A program made the translations under genes and the position numbers. Under the pieces are notes generated by a model, which searched no databases, was not told the DNA's origin, and worked only from the letters and a program-made list of their open reading frames with translations. Positions 6,098-14,233 of a DNA stretch of 21,020 bases are shown here, piece after piece (the first letter of the stretch is position 1; the number at the start of each line of letters is the position of its first letter). Source of the DNA: CAZEVI01 sp964515615 (GTDB lineage Bacteria; Patescibacteriota; UBA1384; XYA2-FULL-43-10; CAINNR01); contig CAZEVI010000011.1 of NCBI GenBank assembly GCA_964515615.1, positions 1-21,020 on the forward strand. Reading direction: 5' to 3'.

Positions 6098-8758
6098 ATG
6101 GCCAAGAAAAAGTCAAACAATAAAATACCCGGCGCCAAGTTGCCACCACAGAATTTGGAAGCCGAAAATGCGGTGATCGGTGCGCTGTTAATTGATAAAG
6201 ACGCCATTTTGACCGTAGCCGAAATTTTGACGCCGGAAGATTTTTATGACGATCGAAACGGAACAATTTATCGGGCGATTTTGTCGTTGTTTGAAAAACG
6301 AACGCCGATTGATATGGTTACATTAACTGATCAACTGGAAAAGGAAAACGATCTGACAAACATTGGCGGTGGTAGCCATATTGTTTCGATTGTGAATTCA
6401 ACTCCGTCGGCCGCCAATGTTGCTCATTGGGCGAATATTGTCCGCAATAAAGCAATTCTCCGCCGGCTAATCACTTCGGCGGTAACGATTACCGAACTCG
6501 GGTTTGAAGAAGATGAGGATGTTTCAGCGGTTTTAGATAAGGCCGAACAGTCACTTTTTGCCGTTTCGGAAAAATTTTTCCGGCAAAAATTCATTCCAAT
6601 TAAAGATATTTTAACCGAGGCATTTGATCGAATTGACAAAATTCACAAAGAAAAAGGGGCGCTTCGGGGTTTGCCGACCGGCTTTCGCGACCTAGACGCC
6701 AAATTGGCCGGTTTGCAAAAAGCCGATCTGTTAATTTTGGCTGCTCGACCGTCGATGGGAAAAACTTCGTTGGCATTAAACATTGCCGAACAAATTTCTG
6801 TTGAGGACAAAGTTCCAGTCGCCTTTTTTTCGCTGGAAATGTCCAAAGAGCAGTTGGTTGATCGGCTAATCTCGTCGCAAGCCGGAGTGGATTCTTGGAA
6901 GCTACGGACCGGAAATCTCTCCGACGATGATTTCCCAAAAATCGGCTACGCTATGGGAACATTATCCGAGGCACCATTTTTTATCGACGATTCGCCCGGG
7001 CTGACTGTTACCGAAATTCGGGCTAAGGCTCGCCGTTTGCAAATGGAACATGAATTGGGAGTGATTTTTGTCGATTATTTACAACTTATTGAAGGTCGGT
7101 CGAAATCCGGTGACGCTAATCGAGTGCAGGAGATATCAGAAATCTCCCGCTCGCTGAAAACTTTGGCCCGCGAACTGAATGTTCCGGTTGTAGCTCTTTC
7201 TCAATTATCCCGTGCAGTTGAGCACCGTCTGGACAAACGACCGCAACTCTCCGATCTGAGAGAAAGCGGATGTTTGGCTGCCGACACCCTAATTTTTAAC
7301 GCTGAAAATGGTAGTCGAAGACCAATTAAAGAATTGGTTGGCAAAAAAGATTTAAAAATTTTAGCTGTTGGCAAAAGGAATAAATTGTCTGTTTGTCATG
7401 CATCGAAAATCTTTTCCACCGGTCGAAAGAAAGTTTTTGAGCTGTTTTTTGCCAGCGGAAAGAAAATTAAAGCAACGGCTAATCACAAGTTTTTAACCTA
7501 TGGCGGTTGGCAGAGACTCGACAAATTGGCGGTCGGCGATTTTCTGGCGACGCCTAGAATAATCAATTTTAAGTCCAAAAAACATAGAGCTGACTTTACC
7601 GACGATCAATTGGTTGTTTTGGCTCATTTAATTAGTGGTGGATGTTACTTACGGCATCAACCGCTTCACTATACCAGTGCTGACAAAAAATCTCTTGACA
7701 TTGTTGACAGAGCGTCATCTGAGGCTTTTGGTACAATAAATCGTCTAATTAAACAAAAAAATTGCTTCCATTTATATCTATCAGCCCCAGAAAATCTAAC
7801 CAGAGGCAAGAGAAATCCGATTGTTAAATGGCTGGATAAGCTTGGAATTTTTGACCAGCGGTCGGAGCAAAAGAGAATTCCGGAATCTGTTTTTCAGTTG
7901 GAAAAGTCTAAGATTAAATTATTTTTGTCGCATCTTTTTTCGACCGACGGTGGAATTACGAAATCGGTAGGAGTTTGGCGTTTGCATTACGCCTCGAAAA
8001 GTTTGAATTTGATTTATGACGTCTCTCATTTATTGCTCAGATTCGGTATCCACTCAAGAATAAAAATTAACCGAAAAAAGGGTTATGATCCGGTTTATGA
8101 TTTGCAAATTTCCGGCGTCAACGATCAATTAAAATTTTTAGATGATATTGGTATCTTTGGTGAGAAATCAAAAAATGTCAAACTGGCAATCGCCGAATTA
8201 TCATCTTTGAATAGAAACCCAAATGTTGATATTGTCCCCAAAGAAGTTTGGCTGGATATTAAACAGAAATTTATTGCTCTTGGCTGGACGACCAGAGAGT
8301 TTCACTCAAAGATGAACTGGGCTTATAGCGGAACGCAACGGTATGGCAACGGATTGTCCCGCAAAAGACTTGGCAAAATCGCCGAAGTTTTAGGTGATGA
8401 TCAGCTGTCAGACCTAGCTTTAAGTGATTTGTTCTGGGATAAGATAAAATTAATTGTTCCGCTTGGCGTAGAAGAAGTTTTTGATATTACTGTTACGTCT
8501 GAACATAACTTTGTTGCCAACGATATTTTGGTTCATAACTCAATCGAACAAGACGCTGACGTTGTAATGTTTATTTATCGCGACGATTACTATGATGAAA
8601 ATTCCGAGAAAAAGGGAATTTCAGAAATTTTAATTCGCAAACATCGAAATGGTCCGATTGGTAATGTTAAGCTTTATTTCAACGCCGAACAGATGCGTTT
8701 TCGCGATTTGGCACGCCAGCCTAAAGATTCGGCAGCAAATATCGAGCCAGAAGATTAG
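6098..8758 (+). CDS. dnaB: Replicative DNA helicase with embedded intein
   Basis: The precursor is 886 aa from the ATG at 6098; an in-frame TTG at 6068 would add ten residues, but family similarity begins only at PPQNLEAENAVIGALL. The helicase unwinds DNA at the replication fork. The extein has the N-terminal DnaB domain, then the RecA-like domain with Walker A RPSMGKT at 217-223, FFSLEMSKEQL, and FVDYLQLI. The intein interrupts the conserved DLRESG/SIEQDAD motif. After excision the ligated product would be about 463 aa, normal for DnaB. The C-terminal extein (815-886) retains RKHRNGPIG and a standard end. It lies 83 bases after dnaX on the same strand, a replication gene pair. Confidence 0.95.
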   Translation: MAKKKSNNKIPGAKLPPQNLEAENAVIGALLIDKDAILTVAEILTPEDFYDDRNGTIYRAILSLFEKRTPIDMVTLTDQLEKENDLTNIGGGSHIVSIVNSTPSAANVAHWANIVRNKAILRRLITSAVTITELGFEEDEDVSAVLDKAEQSLFAVSEKFFRQKFIPIKDILTEAFDRIDKIHKEKGALRGLPTGFRDLDAKLAGLQKADLLILAARPSMGKTSLALNIAEQISVEDKVPVAFFSLEMSKEQLVDRLISSQAGVDSWKLRTGNLSDDDFPKIGYAMGTLSEAPFFIDDSPGLTVTEIRAKARRLQMEHELGVIFVDYLQLIEGRSKSGDANRVQEISEISRSLKTLARELNVPVVALSQLSRAVEHRLDKRPQLSDLRESGCLAADTLIFNAENGSRRPIKELVGKKDLKILAVGKRNKLSVCHASKIFSTGRKKVFELFFASGKKIKATANHKFLTYGGWQRLDKLAVGDFLATPRIINFKSKKHRADFTDDQLVVLAHLISGGCYLRHQPLHYTSADKKSLDIVDRASSEAFGTINRLIKQKNCFHLYLSAPENLTRGKRNPIVKWLDKLGIFDQRSEQKRIPESVFQLEKSKIKLFLSHLFSTDGGITKSVGVWRLHYASKSLNLIYDVSHLLLRFGIHSRIKINRKKGYDPVYDLQISGVNDQLKFLDDIGIFGEKSKNVKLAIAELSSLNRNPNVDIVPKEVWLDIKQKFIALGWTTREFHSKMNWAYSGTQRYGNGLSRKRLGKIAEVLGDDQLSDLALSDLFWDKIKLIVPLGVEEVFDITVTSEHNFVANDILVHNSIEQDADVVMFIYRDDYYDENSEKKGISEILIRKHRNGPIGNVKLYFNAEQMRFRDLARQPKDSAANIEPED
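7271..8539 (+). other. DnaB intein (423 aa) with LAGLIDADG endonuclease domain
   Basis: The intein runs from Cys392 to Asn814 of the 886-aa precursor. Splicing residues look intact: Cys1 in CLAADTLIF, block B with T69-x-x-H72 (TANH), block F ending VFDITVTSEHNFVANDI, and the terminal His-Asn followed by Ser+1 of the extein. The insertion point (RESG/SIEQ) is the one used by the well-known cyanobacterial DnaB intein. Between the splicing blocks is a two-motif LAGLIDADG domain: LAHLISGGC, with Gly at the position of the catalytic acid (intein residue 124), and LSHLFSTDG, with Asp226 retained. The intein should therefore splice, while homing activity is doubtful. Confidence 0.92.
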
Positions 8759-8804
8759 CGGAGTAAACAGCAAATTTCAATTCAAGAGTCGATAATTAGT
8801 CGAC

Positions 8805-8832
8805 AAAAAAATCAGGCCCGATGGGGCTCTGA
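8805..8832 (-). terminator. Rho-independent terminator for the small membrane protein gene
   Basis: On the minus strand TCAG and GCCC segments pair with GGGC and CTGA (one bulged base, 4-nt loop), and the stem runs into seven U (A-tract at 8805-8811 on the plus strand). The stem begins immediately after the stop codon of the 8833-9183 gene. A second small inverted repeat, GTCGA/TCGAC, lies just beyond at about 8788-8804 and might help end dnaB transcription on the plus strand, but no U-tract follows it. Confidence 0.75.
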
Positions 8833-9183
8833 TCAGTTTGTGGGTAAAAAATTCTGAAAATAAGATTCGATTCCTTTTGGCAAATTTGCAGAAGCCAAAT
8901 AGAGGATAAACTTTTCACTATCAGATGGGGTTTTAATCTGATCGTTAATAAAATTAATTGTCTCGCGGAGGCCTTTTTCCGCAGACCGTTTTTCTTTCAA
9001 GCTCTCCCTGATTTGAGAGAGAGAAACTAAAAACAAAATTAGGAGCGGGATGATATATAATTCCGAAACTAGGAAAATGAATGTCAAAGAAACTGCATAC
9101 GTGATTAGCGAAATTATTAAAAGTCTTTTCGAACAATTATATCGATTAAAATTCCGCAATAACAACTCGACCCCGTCCTGCAT
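8833..9183 (-). CDS. Small protein with two membrane helices, 116 aa
   Basis: I do not recognise a family. The ATG at 9183 is chosen because a strong SD (AGGAGG) sits seven bases upstream; a longer reading frame exists but would run through the promoter. The protein has a short N-terminal amphipathic part, two closely spaced hydrophobic helices (about residues 20-56), a basic and acidic helical stretch (QIRESLKEKRSAEKGL) that could be coiled coil, and a soluble C-terminal tail. It has its own promoter (9218-9246) and terminator, so it is an independent unit between dnaB and the polysaccharide operon. No function can be assigned. Confidence 0.7.
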   Translation of the reverse strand: MQDGVELLLRNFNRYNCSKRLLIISLITYAVSLTFIFLVSELYIIPLLILFLVSLSQIRESLKEKRSAEKGLRETINFINDQIKTPSDSEKFILYLASANLPKGIESYFQNFLPTN

Positions 9184-9217
9184 TAAATCGCCTCCTCTCG
9201 AATATAACACCTGAATT

Positions 9218-9246
9218 ATCTTACTAAGAAATCCAAAAAAAGTCAA
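9218..9246 (-). promoter_or_regulatory. Sigma70-type promoter for the small membrane protein gene
   Basis: On the minus strand TTGACT (9246-9241) and TAAGAT (9223-9218) are separated by exactly 17 bases. Transcription would begin about 30 bases before the ATG at 9183. Confidence 0.65.
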
Positions 9247-9264
9247 TCAGCCTGACATTATCAA

Positions 9265-9278
9265 AGAGTCACTACTCT
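9265..9278 (-). terminator. Weak stem-loop at the end of the GT2 gene
   Basis: A 5-bp stem (AGAGT / ACTCT) with a 4-nt loop overlaps the stop codon of the GT2 gene and is followed on the minus strand by TTTGATAAT. The stem is short and the U-tract broken, so read-through into 8833-9183 is likely. Confidence 0.3.
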
Positions 9279-10098
9279 AAAGCATATTTTTTACTTTTTG
9301 ATAAAGAACATACGGCCAGCGGATAATTTTCATTAAAATAGTTTGAAATCGGCCGTAGTGTTTTTGCCAATAATAATTTTGGCTTTTGTAGTAATATTTT
9401 TTTCTTGCAAAGGGCGTTGAGCTTTTCCCCTCGAGGTGAATAATTTTAGCCGTTTTTAGAACCGCATTCCTATATCCAAGTTTGGCAACGCGCCGACAAA
9501 AATCATCGTCCTCAATATACATAAAGAAATTTTCATCAAAACCGTCAATCTTTTGATAAATTTCTCGGCGGATCAATAAAGAGGCACCGGTAACCATATC
9601 GACATAAAAGAAGTCGCCCGATTTATCAATTTTGGCATTTTTCTCATTCCAGAGCTTAACGGTAATTCCGGTCAGCCTTTGATAGTTGGCAAAAAAATCG
9701 CGTTGCAAATTTTTGCCATCAGCTTGCATTATCAGTGGCGACAGCGCTCCGATTTCGCCGTGCTTGGCCAAAAAATCAAGCATCTTCTCAATTGCTTCAT
9801 CGCAAATTTTGGTATCCGGATTTAGCAGAAGCAAGTATTTGCCGCCGGCTTCTTTGGCGCCAAGATTGTTTCCGCTACCATAGCCGTTATTTTTTTCGGC
9901 TTTAATTATTTTCACCCGTTTGTCAGCATCAAAAGCTTTGCGAAATTCATCGTCGGCATTTCCGTCAGGATAATTATCAACGACAATTATTTCAAATTTA
10001 ATACCTTTCAGCTGTTTCCGCAGATCAGTAATCAGTGGCAGCGAGAATGTTTGGCTTTTGTAATCGACAATAATAATTGAAAGTTCTAATGCGTCCAT
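9277..10098 (-). CDS. Family 2 glycosyltransferase
   Basis: This 273-aa protein is a GT-A fold transferase of the type that adds sugars to lipid-linked glycan intermediates at the inner face of the membrane. The motifs run in order: SIIIVDYKS, IIVVDN (37-42), GYGSGNNLG (72-80), the NPDT metal-binding DxD equivalent (93-96), VTGASLLIRR (169-178), and GFDENFF followed by EDDDFCRR (186-203) carrying the catalytic acid. This pattern is typical of the rhamnosyl- or galactosyltransferase-like group. There is no membrane helix, though the C-terminus is basic and aromatic and may bind membrane. The ATG at 10098 has an AAGGAG SD inside the end of the flippase gene, which it overlaps by 13 bp. It is the last gene of a three-gene operon. 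Confidence 0.9.
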   Translation of the reverse strand: MDALELSIIIVDYKSQTFSLPLITDLRKQLKGIKFEIIVVDNYPDGNADDEFRKAFDADKRVKIIKAEKNNGYGSGNNLGAKEAGGKYLLLLNPDTKICDEAIEKMLDFLAKHGEIGALSPLIMQADGKNLQRDFFANYQRLTGITVKLWNEKNAKIDKSGDFFYVDMVTGASLLIRREIYQKIDGFDENFFMYIEDDDFCRRVAKLGYRNAVLKTAKIIHLEGKSSTPFARKKYYYKSQNYYWQKHYGRFQTILMKIIRWPYVLYQKVKNML

Positions 10099-11528
10099 TT
10101 ACTCCTTAATGAAGTTAAATAATCTTTGACCATCTCTTTGGGAACGGCGTCAATTGTGTAAGCCAGAAGTGCGTAAATTGAGATACCAATCATTATCGAC
10201 AAAATGAAATAGAGGCCGAAAATATTTAGGCCAAAAGAGATAAAAATAGCGACGGTTGCCGAAAGCAGCAGTTTTCCGAGGCGTACAAAATCAATTTGAA
10301 GCGGAATAATTTTTCTAATCTTTAAAAATCCAATTGTCAGCATTAAAATCTCCGAAGCCAGTGTTGTTGCGGCGGCGGCATAAAAAGAGTAAATCGGAAT
10401 TAAAATGATGTTCGAAATAACATTAAATAGTAAAATGCTGACGGCCATTATTAAAAGATAACGGCGCTCGTCTTTGGCAATTAGAATTTCGCTGATGAGG
10501 GTGTTGGAATAGATGAAAATGCTGGCGAAAGCCAAAACTACCAGCACCGGAGCGCCGGCCAAAAAGTCGGAGTTTGAAAGAAACAGGATAATTTGTCGGG
10601 AAAACGGCAGACAGACAACGACGATTACTAGCGACATTGAAAACAAAAAAACCAATCCGCGAGAAACCGCTTTGGCCGATCTTTCCTTGTCGGAATCAAT
10701 TGATGATGAAAGCAACGGTTTGAGAGAATAGGAAAGATAGGAAGCGGCAAAAATTGTTGTTTCCAGAACTCGATAAGCAATGGCATAAATTCCAACCTGA
10801 GAGGCGCCTTTGAAGTAAAACAAAATCAACGTGTCGACTTTGAAGTAAAAATTATTCAAAATAAAAATCATTCCAAACGGCAGAGAAAGATTGATAATTT
10901 GGGAGATTATCTTCTTGTCCCAGCTTAGGTGCGGAATTTCATCGTTTGCTGCCAGAAAATATTTGACAAAAATGCTAACTACCGTCGAAAGAGAAACGGT
11001 GGCAATTATCCAGTTGAAACTCATTTTGAAAGCGACAATTAGCGCTAGTGAGCCTAAGGTCAAAATTTTGCCGATAATTTCAGCTAGCGCGACTTTTCGC
11101 ATCTCAAGTCGAACTTGGAAGATTAGATCAAAAACACTGCCAAGAAGGTTGAAAAAGAGAAAGATCGAGGCAATCAAAACGCCTTGTTTGATGATTGCGT
11201 CGTAATTCGTCAGTTGGGCAATTCCGACGGCGATTAGAGTTACGGCTAAAGCACTGATTAAGCGAATAGTAAAAATATTGTCCAGATATTGACGATGTTT
11301 TTCCGGATGTTTGGAAATTTCCCGAACGCCGATTGAAAAAAGGCCGAAATCGGCAATGGTGATAAAAAAAGTCAAATAGGTAATTATTGTATTATAATAT
11401 CCGGTGCCTTCGGTGCCGGCGTAATTAGAAATCAATTTAATGGTTACTAGCGACATAATTAAAACAACCAGCCGGCCGGCAATTTGGCTGACAACATTTC
11501 CGGCAATTTTGTTTTGTTCGCTACCCAT
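10086..11528 (-). CDS. Wzx-type polysaccharide flippase
   Basis: This 480-aa protein belongs to the polysaccharide biosynthesis (MOP superfamily) transporters that flip lipid-linked oligosaccharides across the membrane. It shows about 12-14 hydrophobic helices in the expected even spread, a typical start (GNVVSQIAGRLVVLIMSLVTI), the motif GTGYYNT, and ADFGLFSIGVREISK early on. Its ATG shares one base with the stop of the upstream GT4 gene (TAATG), and its 3' end overlaps the GT2 gene, so the three are almost certainly translated from one message. The length is standard. The substrate is presumably the glycan built by the neighbouring transferases. Confidence 0.9.
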   Translation of the reverse strand: MGSEQNKIAGNVVSQIAGRLVVLIMSLVTIKLISNYAGTEGTGYYNTIITYLTFFITIADFGLFSIGVREISKHPEKHRQYLDNIFTIRLISALAVTLIAVGIAQLTNYDAIIKQGVLIASIFLFFNLLGSVFDLIFQVRLEMRKVALAEIIGKILTLGSLALIVAFKMSFNWIIATVSLSTVVSIFVKYFLAANDEIPHLSWDKKIISQIINLSLPFGMIFILNNFYFKVDTLILFYFKGASQVGIYAIAYRVLETTIFAASYLSYSLKPLLSSSIDSDKERSAKAVSRGLVFLFSMSLVIVVVCLPFSRQIILFLSNSDFLAGAPVLVVLAFASIFIYSNTLISEILIAKDERRYLLIMAVSILLFNVISNIILIPIYSFYAAAATTLASEILMLTIGFLKIRKIIPLQIDFVRLGKLLLSATVAIFISFGLNIFGLYFILSIMIGISIYALLAYTIDAVPKEMVKDYLTSLRSKWTH

Positions 11529-12832
11529 TAAATCTTTTTCTTTAACCAGTGATAATAAAATCCGAATTTAAGTTGAAAGTATCGGCCGGTGGAAACTTGG
11601 CGATTGATAAAATGATCGTTTTCGATAATTGCGGCGATTTTTTTGCCGATCTCTGACCAGAAAAATCGTTCTCTGACTTTTCGAATATTTTCACGAATAG
11701 TGTCGCGCAATTTGCCATCAGTCGCCAATTTTTTAATTGCCTCGGCGATCTCATTCGGTGACTGAAAATCGACCACGATTCCCAAATTTTCCTTTTGACA
11801 GAGTTCGGCAAAAAAATCGCCTCGAGTCAAAACCATCGGTAGCTCAGTCCAGAGATAATCGAGAATTCGAGTTCGAAAAGAAAAGTGAGTTTCGACATTA
11901 TTAAAATGAGTCGAAACGCCAATTTTTGCCGGCAGCAAAAAATCGATTCGTTTTTGATAATCAACCCAATCAGTATTGAAAAAGACATTTTCGTCGAAAG
12001 TGCCGTTTTTTTTTGCAAGATCAATTGCCTCTGCCGCCATTTTCATTTTTTTAATTTTTGGATTTGGATGTCCGACGCCGTAAAAGAGGAGTTTTATCTC
12101 CGGGTGTTTATTTTTTAGAATCGCCAAAGCTTTTATTAATGAGATCGGGTCAAACCAGTTCCAAATTCCGCCGCCCCAAACAACAATCGTGTCAGTCGGT
12201 TTAATTTTCGGGAATTTGCTAAAAAGACGATTTTTATCGTCTAACTTGGCTTTTTCGTCGGCAACACCAAACGGAGCTTCGGTCATAAAATTATCCAAAT
12301 TAAAACCATCAACAGCAAATTTACCGTCTAAAATGCCGGTGGCCGACATTACTCCGGCGTATAGATCTTGCTGACGGCGGTTGGCGTACAGCAAATGGTT
12401 GGCGAAAGTAAGTTGCAAAATTAGCGCTGAGCGGTGATAATTTAAAATTCTTTTCATTTTTGCCGGCCAGTTGTCTTTTTCGTATTCGAGCGTTTCAATT
12501 AGAATTGGATCATAAAGATCGGCAATAAAACGGATATTTCTTTTTTGCAAAATCCTCAAAAGCTCCGGCGCCAAATTTTGGGCGACTAAATATTGAACGT
12601 TTGATAGCCGGTGGCCGATATCACTTGTCTGTCGTTTGGGATTAAAAACAACGACTTGAAAATCACTACTTTTCAAAGTTGACCCTTGTGTCGCGAAAAG
12701 TATTACTTGGTAATTTTTGCTCAAGATTTTGGCCAGTTCCAAATAGCGAATTGCTACGCCGGCCATTTTGTCGCCGATTGGATCAAAAGAGACCAAAGCG
12801 ATAGTTTTTTTGATTTTATTATTTTCTTCCAT
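11528..12832 (-). CDS. Family 4-like glycosyltransferase
   Basis: This 434-aa protein starts at the ATG at 12832. A TTG-initiated longer form would begin inside the -35 element, so I reject it. It looks like a GT-B fold enzyme: an N-terminal IALVSFDPIGDKMAG segment followed by RYLELAKIL, a central VVWGGGIWNWFDP loop, then YGVGHPNP and a C-terminal region with STHFNNVETHFSFRTRILDYLWTELPMV in place of the usual EGFGLPxLEAM segment. That altered loop is common in some GT4 groups where His-Phe-Ser residues replace the first Glu. The donor sugar is unknown. It is the first gene of the minus-strand polysaccharide operon and has a recognisable promoter and a leader of about 13 bases. Confidence 0.8.
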   Translation of the reverse strand: MEENNKIKKTIALVSFDPIGDKMAGVAIRYLELAKILSKNYQVILFATQGSTLKSSDFQVVVFNPKRQTSDIGHRLSNVQYLVAQNLAPELLRILQKRNIRFIADLYDPILIETLEYEKDNWPAKMKRILNYHRSALILQLTFANHLLYANRRQQDLYAGVMSATGILDGKFAVDGFNLDNFMTEAPFGVADEKAKLDDKNRLFSKFPKIKPTDTIVVWGGGIWNWFDPISLIKALAILKNKHPEIKLLFYGVGHPNPKIKKMKMAAEAIDLAKKNGTFDENVFFNTDWVDYQKRIDFLLPAKIGVSTHFNNVETHFSFRTRILDYLWTELPMVLTRGDFFAELCQKENLGIVVDFQSPNEIAEAIKKLATDGKLRDTIRENIRKVRERFFWSEIGKKIAAIIENDHFINRQVSTGRYFQLKFGFYYHWLKKKI

Positions 12833-12851
12833 AATGAAATTATCTCTTTTA

Positions 12852-12880
12852 ATCTTAGCCGATTTTGCTTTGAAATTCAA
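12852..12880 (-). promoter_or_regulatory. Promoter of the minus-strand polysaccharide operon
   Basis: On the minus strand TTGAAT (12880-12875) and TAAGAT (12857-12852) are 17 bases apart. The -10 is identical to that of the promoter at 9218-9246. Confidence 0.65.
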
Positions 12881-12904
12881 TCAAAATCGCTAAAATTTGG
12901 ATGA

Positions 12905-12933
12905 TTGATTTTATTTTCTCTCTGGACTATGCT
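12905..12933 (+). promoter_or_regulatory. Promoter of the plus-strand ligase-like genes
   Basis: TTGATT (12905-12910) and TATGCT (12928-12933) are 17 bases apart, followed by a GAAAGGAG SD and the ATG at 12954. It stands back to back with the minus-strand promoter, their -35 boxes only about 25 bases apart, so shared regulation is possible. Confidence 0.6.
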
Positions 12934-12953
12934 AATAAAAGCGAAAGGAGAAA

Positions 12954-14177
12954 ATGACAGCAAAAAAATTGACTTTTATTGAAATCTTGATTGGTGGTTT
13001 TTTTATTTTCCTGCCGTTTGAGCGACTGTTAACAGCTGAATTTTTTGGGCTAACGCTAAAAATCTCTTTCGTCATTCTTCTTTTAATCATTCTAGCTTAT
13101 TTTTATCTTAGTCCCGGGCCGAAATTGGCGCTTGAAGATAAGATAATTTTGGCTTTTATTGCTCTCTCTTATTTCTCGGCTTTTTGGTCAATCGATCAAC
13201 TGCGATCTTTAATCATTTCGACAATTTTTGCTGCCACTTTTGTCGGCTATATTACTCTTCGGCGTTTCCTGACCGCTAAAAATGTTGAAGTTGTCAAAAC
13301 AATCATAATATATTCGGGTTTTATTTTATCGTTTTTTGCTCTTTGGCAGTATTTCGGCAATCTTTTCGATCTGCCGTTAACATTTTTGCGGCCGCAATAT
13401 ACAAAAGCTGTTTTCGGCTTTCCCCGGCCGCAAGCAACATTTTTGGAGCCGCTATATTTCGCCAACTTTCTTTTTTTGCCGCTATTTTTCACTTTTGAGC
13501 GATTTGTCAAAAGCCAAAAGTTGCCGCGATTTTTAACAGTCAATTTGTTTTTGCTCTCGGCAATTCTTCTGCTTTGTTTGTCGCGTGGCGCTTATTTGGG
13601 ATTTTTGGCAGCGCTGATTGCTTCAGCAATTATTATCTCTATAAAATTCAAAATACTGGCTAAAAAATTTTGGCTGGGATTTTTAATTATTTTTCTAGGG
13701 ATTGCTACCGGAGTGCTGACGATTTATTTTTCTTCAGATCAAGCGCAATTTAATCTTTTTGTTCGTCATGCCGGAATTGCCGATGCCGGAAGTGGTGAAT
13801 CAACGCTCGCCCGATTCAATTATTCCTCTATCGCTTGGCACAATTTTCTTCACCGGCCGTGGGGGATCGGTGCCGGCGCTTTTGGCGCTTTGCCGGAATT
13901 TAGTGATAAACTTTTGGTTGGAAATTATCAAACCGTCGGCAATTTATATTTGGAAATTTTAGTTGAAGAAGGGGCGATTGGTTTGCTACTGTTTATTATC
14001 TTTTTGTTTTTAAACATTAAACATCTCTGGAAAAATATTAGACAGGGGAAATTTGAAAGTTTGGTATCTTTGGCAATTTTTGTCGCCATCTTTGTTCAAG
14101 CGGTGGCTTTTTCGGCACTCTACATTTTGCCGATTTGGGCCTTTTTAGCGCTGGCGTGGAGTAAAAGTAAGCAGTAA
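12954..14177 (+). CDS. O-antigen ligase/polymerase family membrane protein 1
   Basis: This 407-aa protein has roughly 11-12 hydrophobic helices and the Wzy_C (WaaL/Wzy-like) pattern. CLSRGAYLGF (Arg211) lies at the start of the conserved domain. A periplasmic loop carries HRPWGIGAGAFG (300-310), and NLYLEILVEEGAIGL follows. Such proteins polymerise or transfer undecaprenyl-linked glycans at the outer face of the membrane, onto lipid A core, proteins or other acceptors. The start has a good SD (AAGGAG, close to the ATG) behind a clear promoter. It leads a run of three same-family genes. Which acceptor is used cannot be read from sequence alone. Confidence 0.85.
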   Translation: MTAKKLTFIEILIGGFFIFLPFERLLTAEFFGLTLKISFVILLLIILAYFYLSPGPKLALEDKIILAFIALSYFSAFWSIDQLRSLIISTIFAATFVGYITLRRFLTAKNVEVVKTIIIYSGFILSFFALWQYFGNLFDLPLTFLRPQYTKAVFGFPRPQATFLEPLYFANFLFLPLFFTFERFVKSQKLPRFLTVNLFLLSAILLLCLSRGAYLGFLAALIASAIIISIKFKILAKKFWLGFLIIFLGIATGVLTIYFSSDQAQFNLFVRHAGIADAGSGESTLARFNYSSIAWHNFLHRPWGIGAGAFGALPEFSDKLLVGNYQTVGNLYLEILVEEGAIGLLLFIIFLFLNIKHLWKNIRQGKFESLVSLAIFVAIFVQAVAFSALYILPIWAFLALAWSKSKQ

Positions 14178-14233
14178 AAAGAGCATCTTTGGGGTGATAA
14201 CTTTTTAATAGTGTTTTGTGTTAAAATGGAAAT

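Noticed and set aside
6567..6582. 16-bp palindrome CGGAAAAATTTTTCCG in dnaB
   Set aside because: It has no loop, is of simple A/T composition in an AT-rich gene, and the encoded residues are ordinary for DnaB; chance is likely.
8788..8804. GTCGA/TCGAC inverted repeat after dnaB as a plus-strand terminator
   Set aside because: The stem is only 5 bp and is followed by A rather than T, so it does not fit an intrinsic terminator on that strand.
12833..12880. TTG at 12880 as the start of the minus-strand GT4 gene
   Set aside because: The TTG is part of the -35 box TTGAAT of a 17-spaced promoter; the ATG at 12832 fits better.
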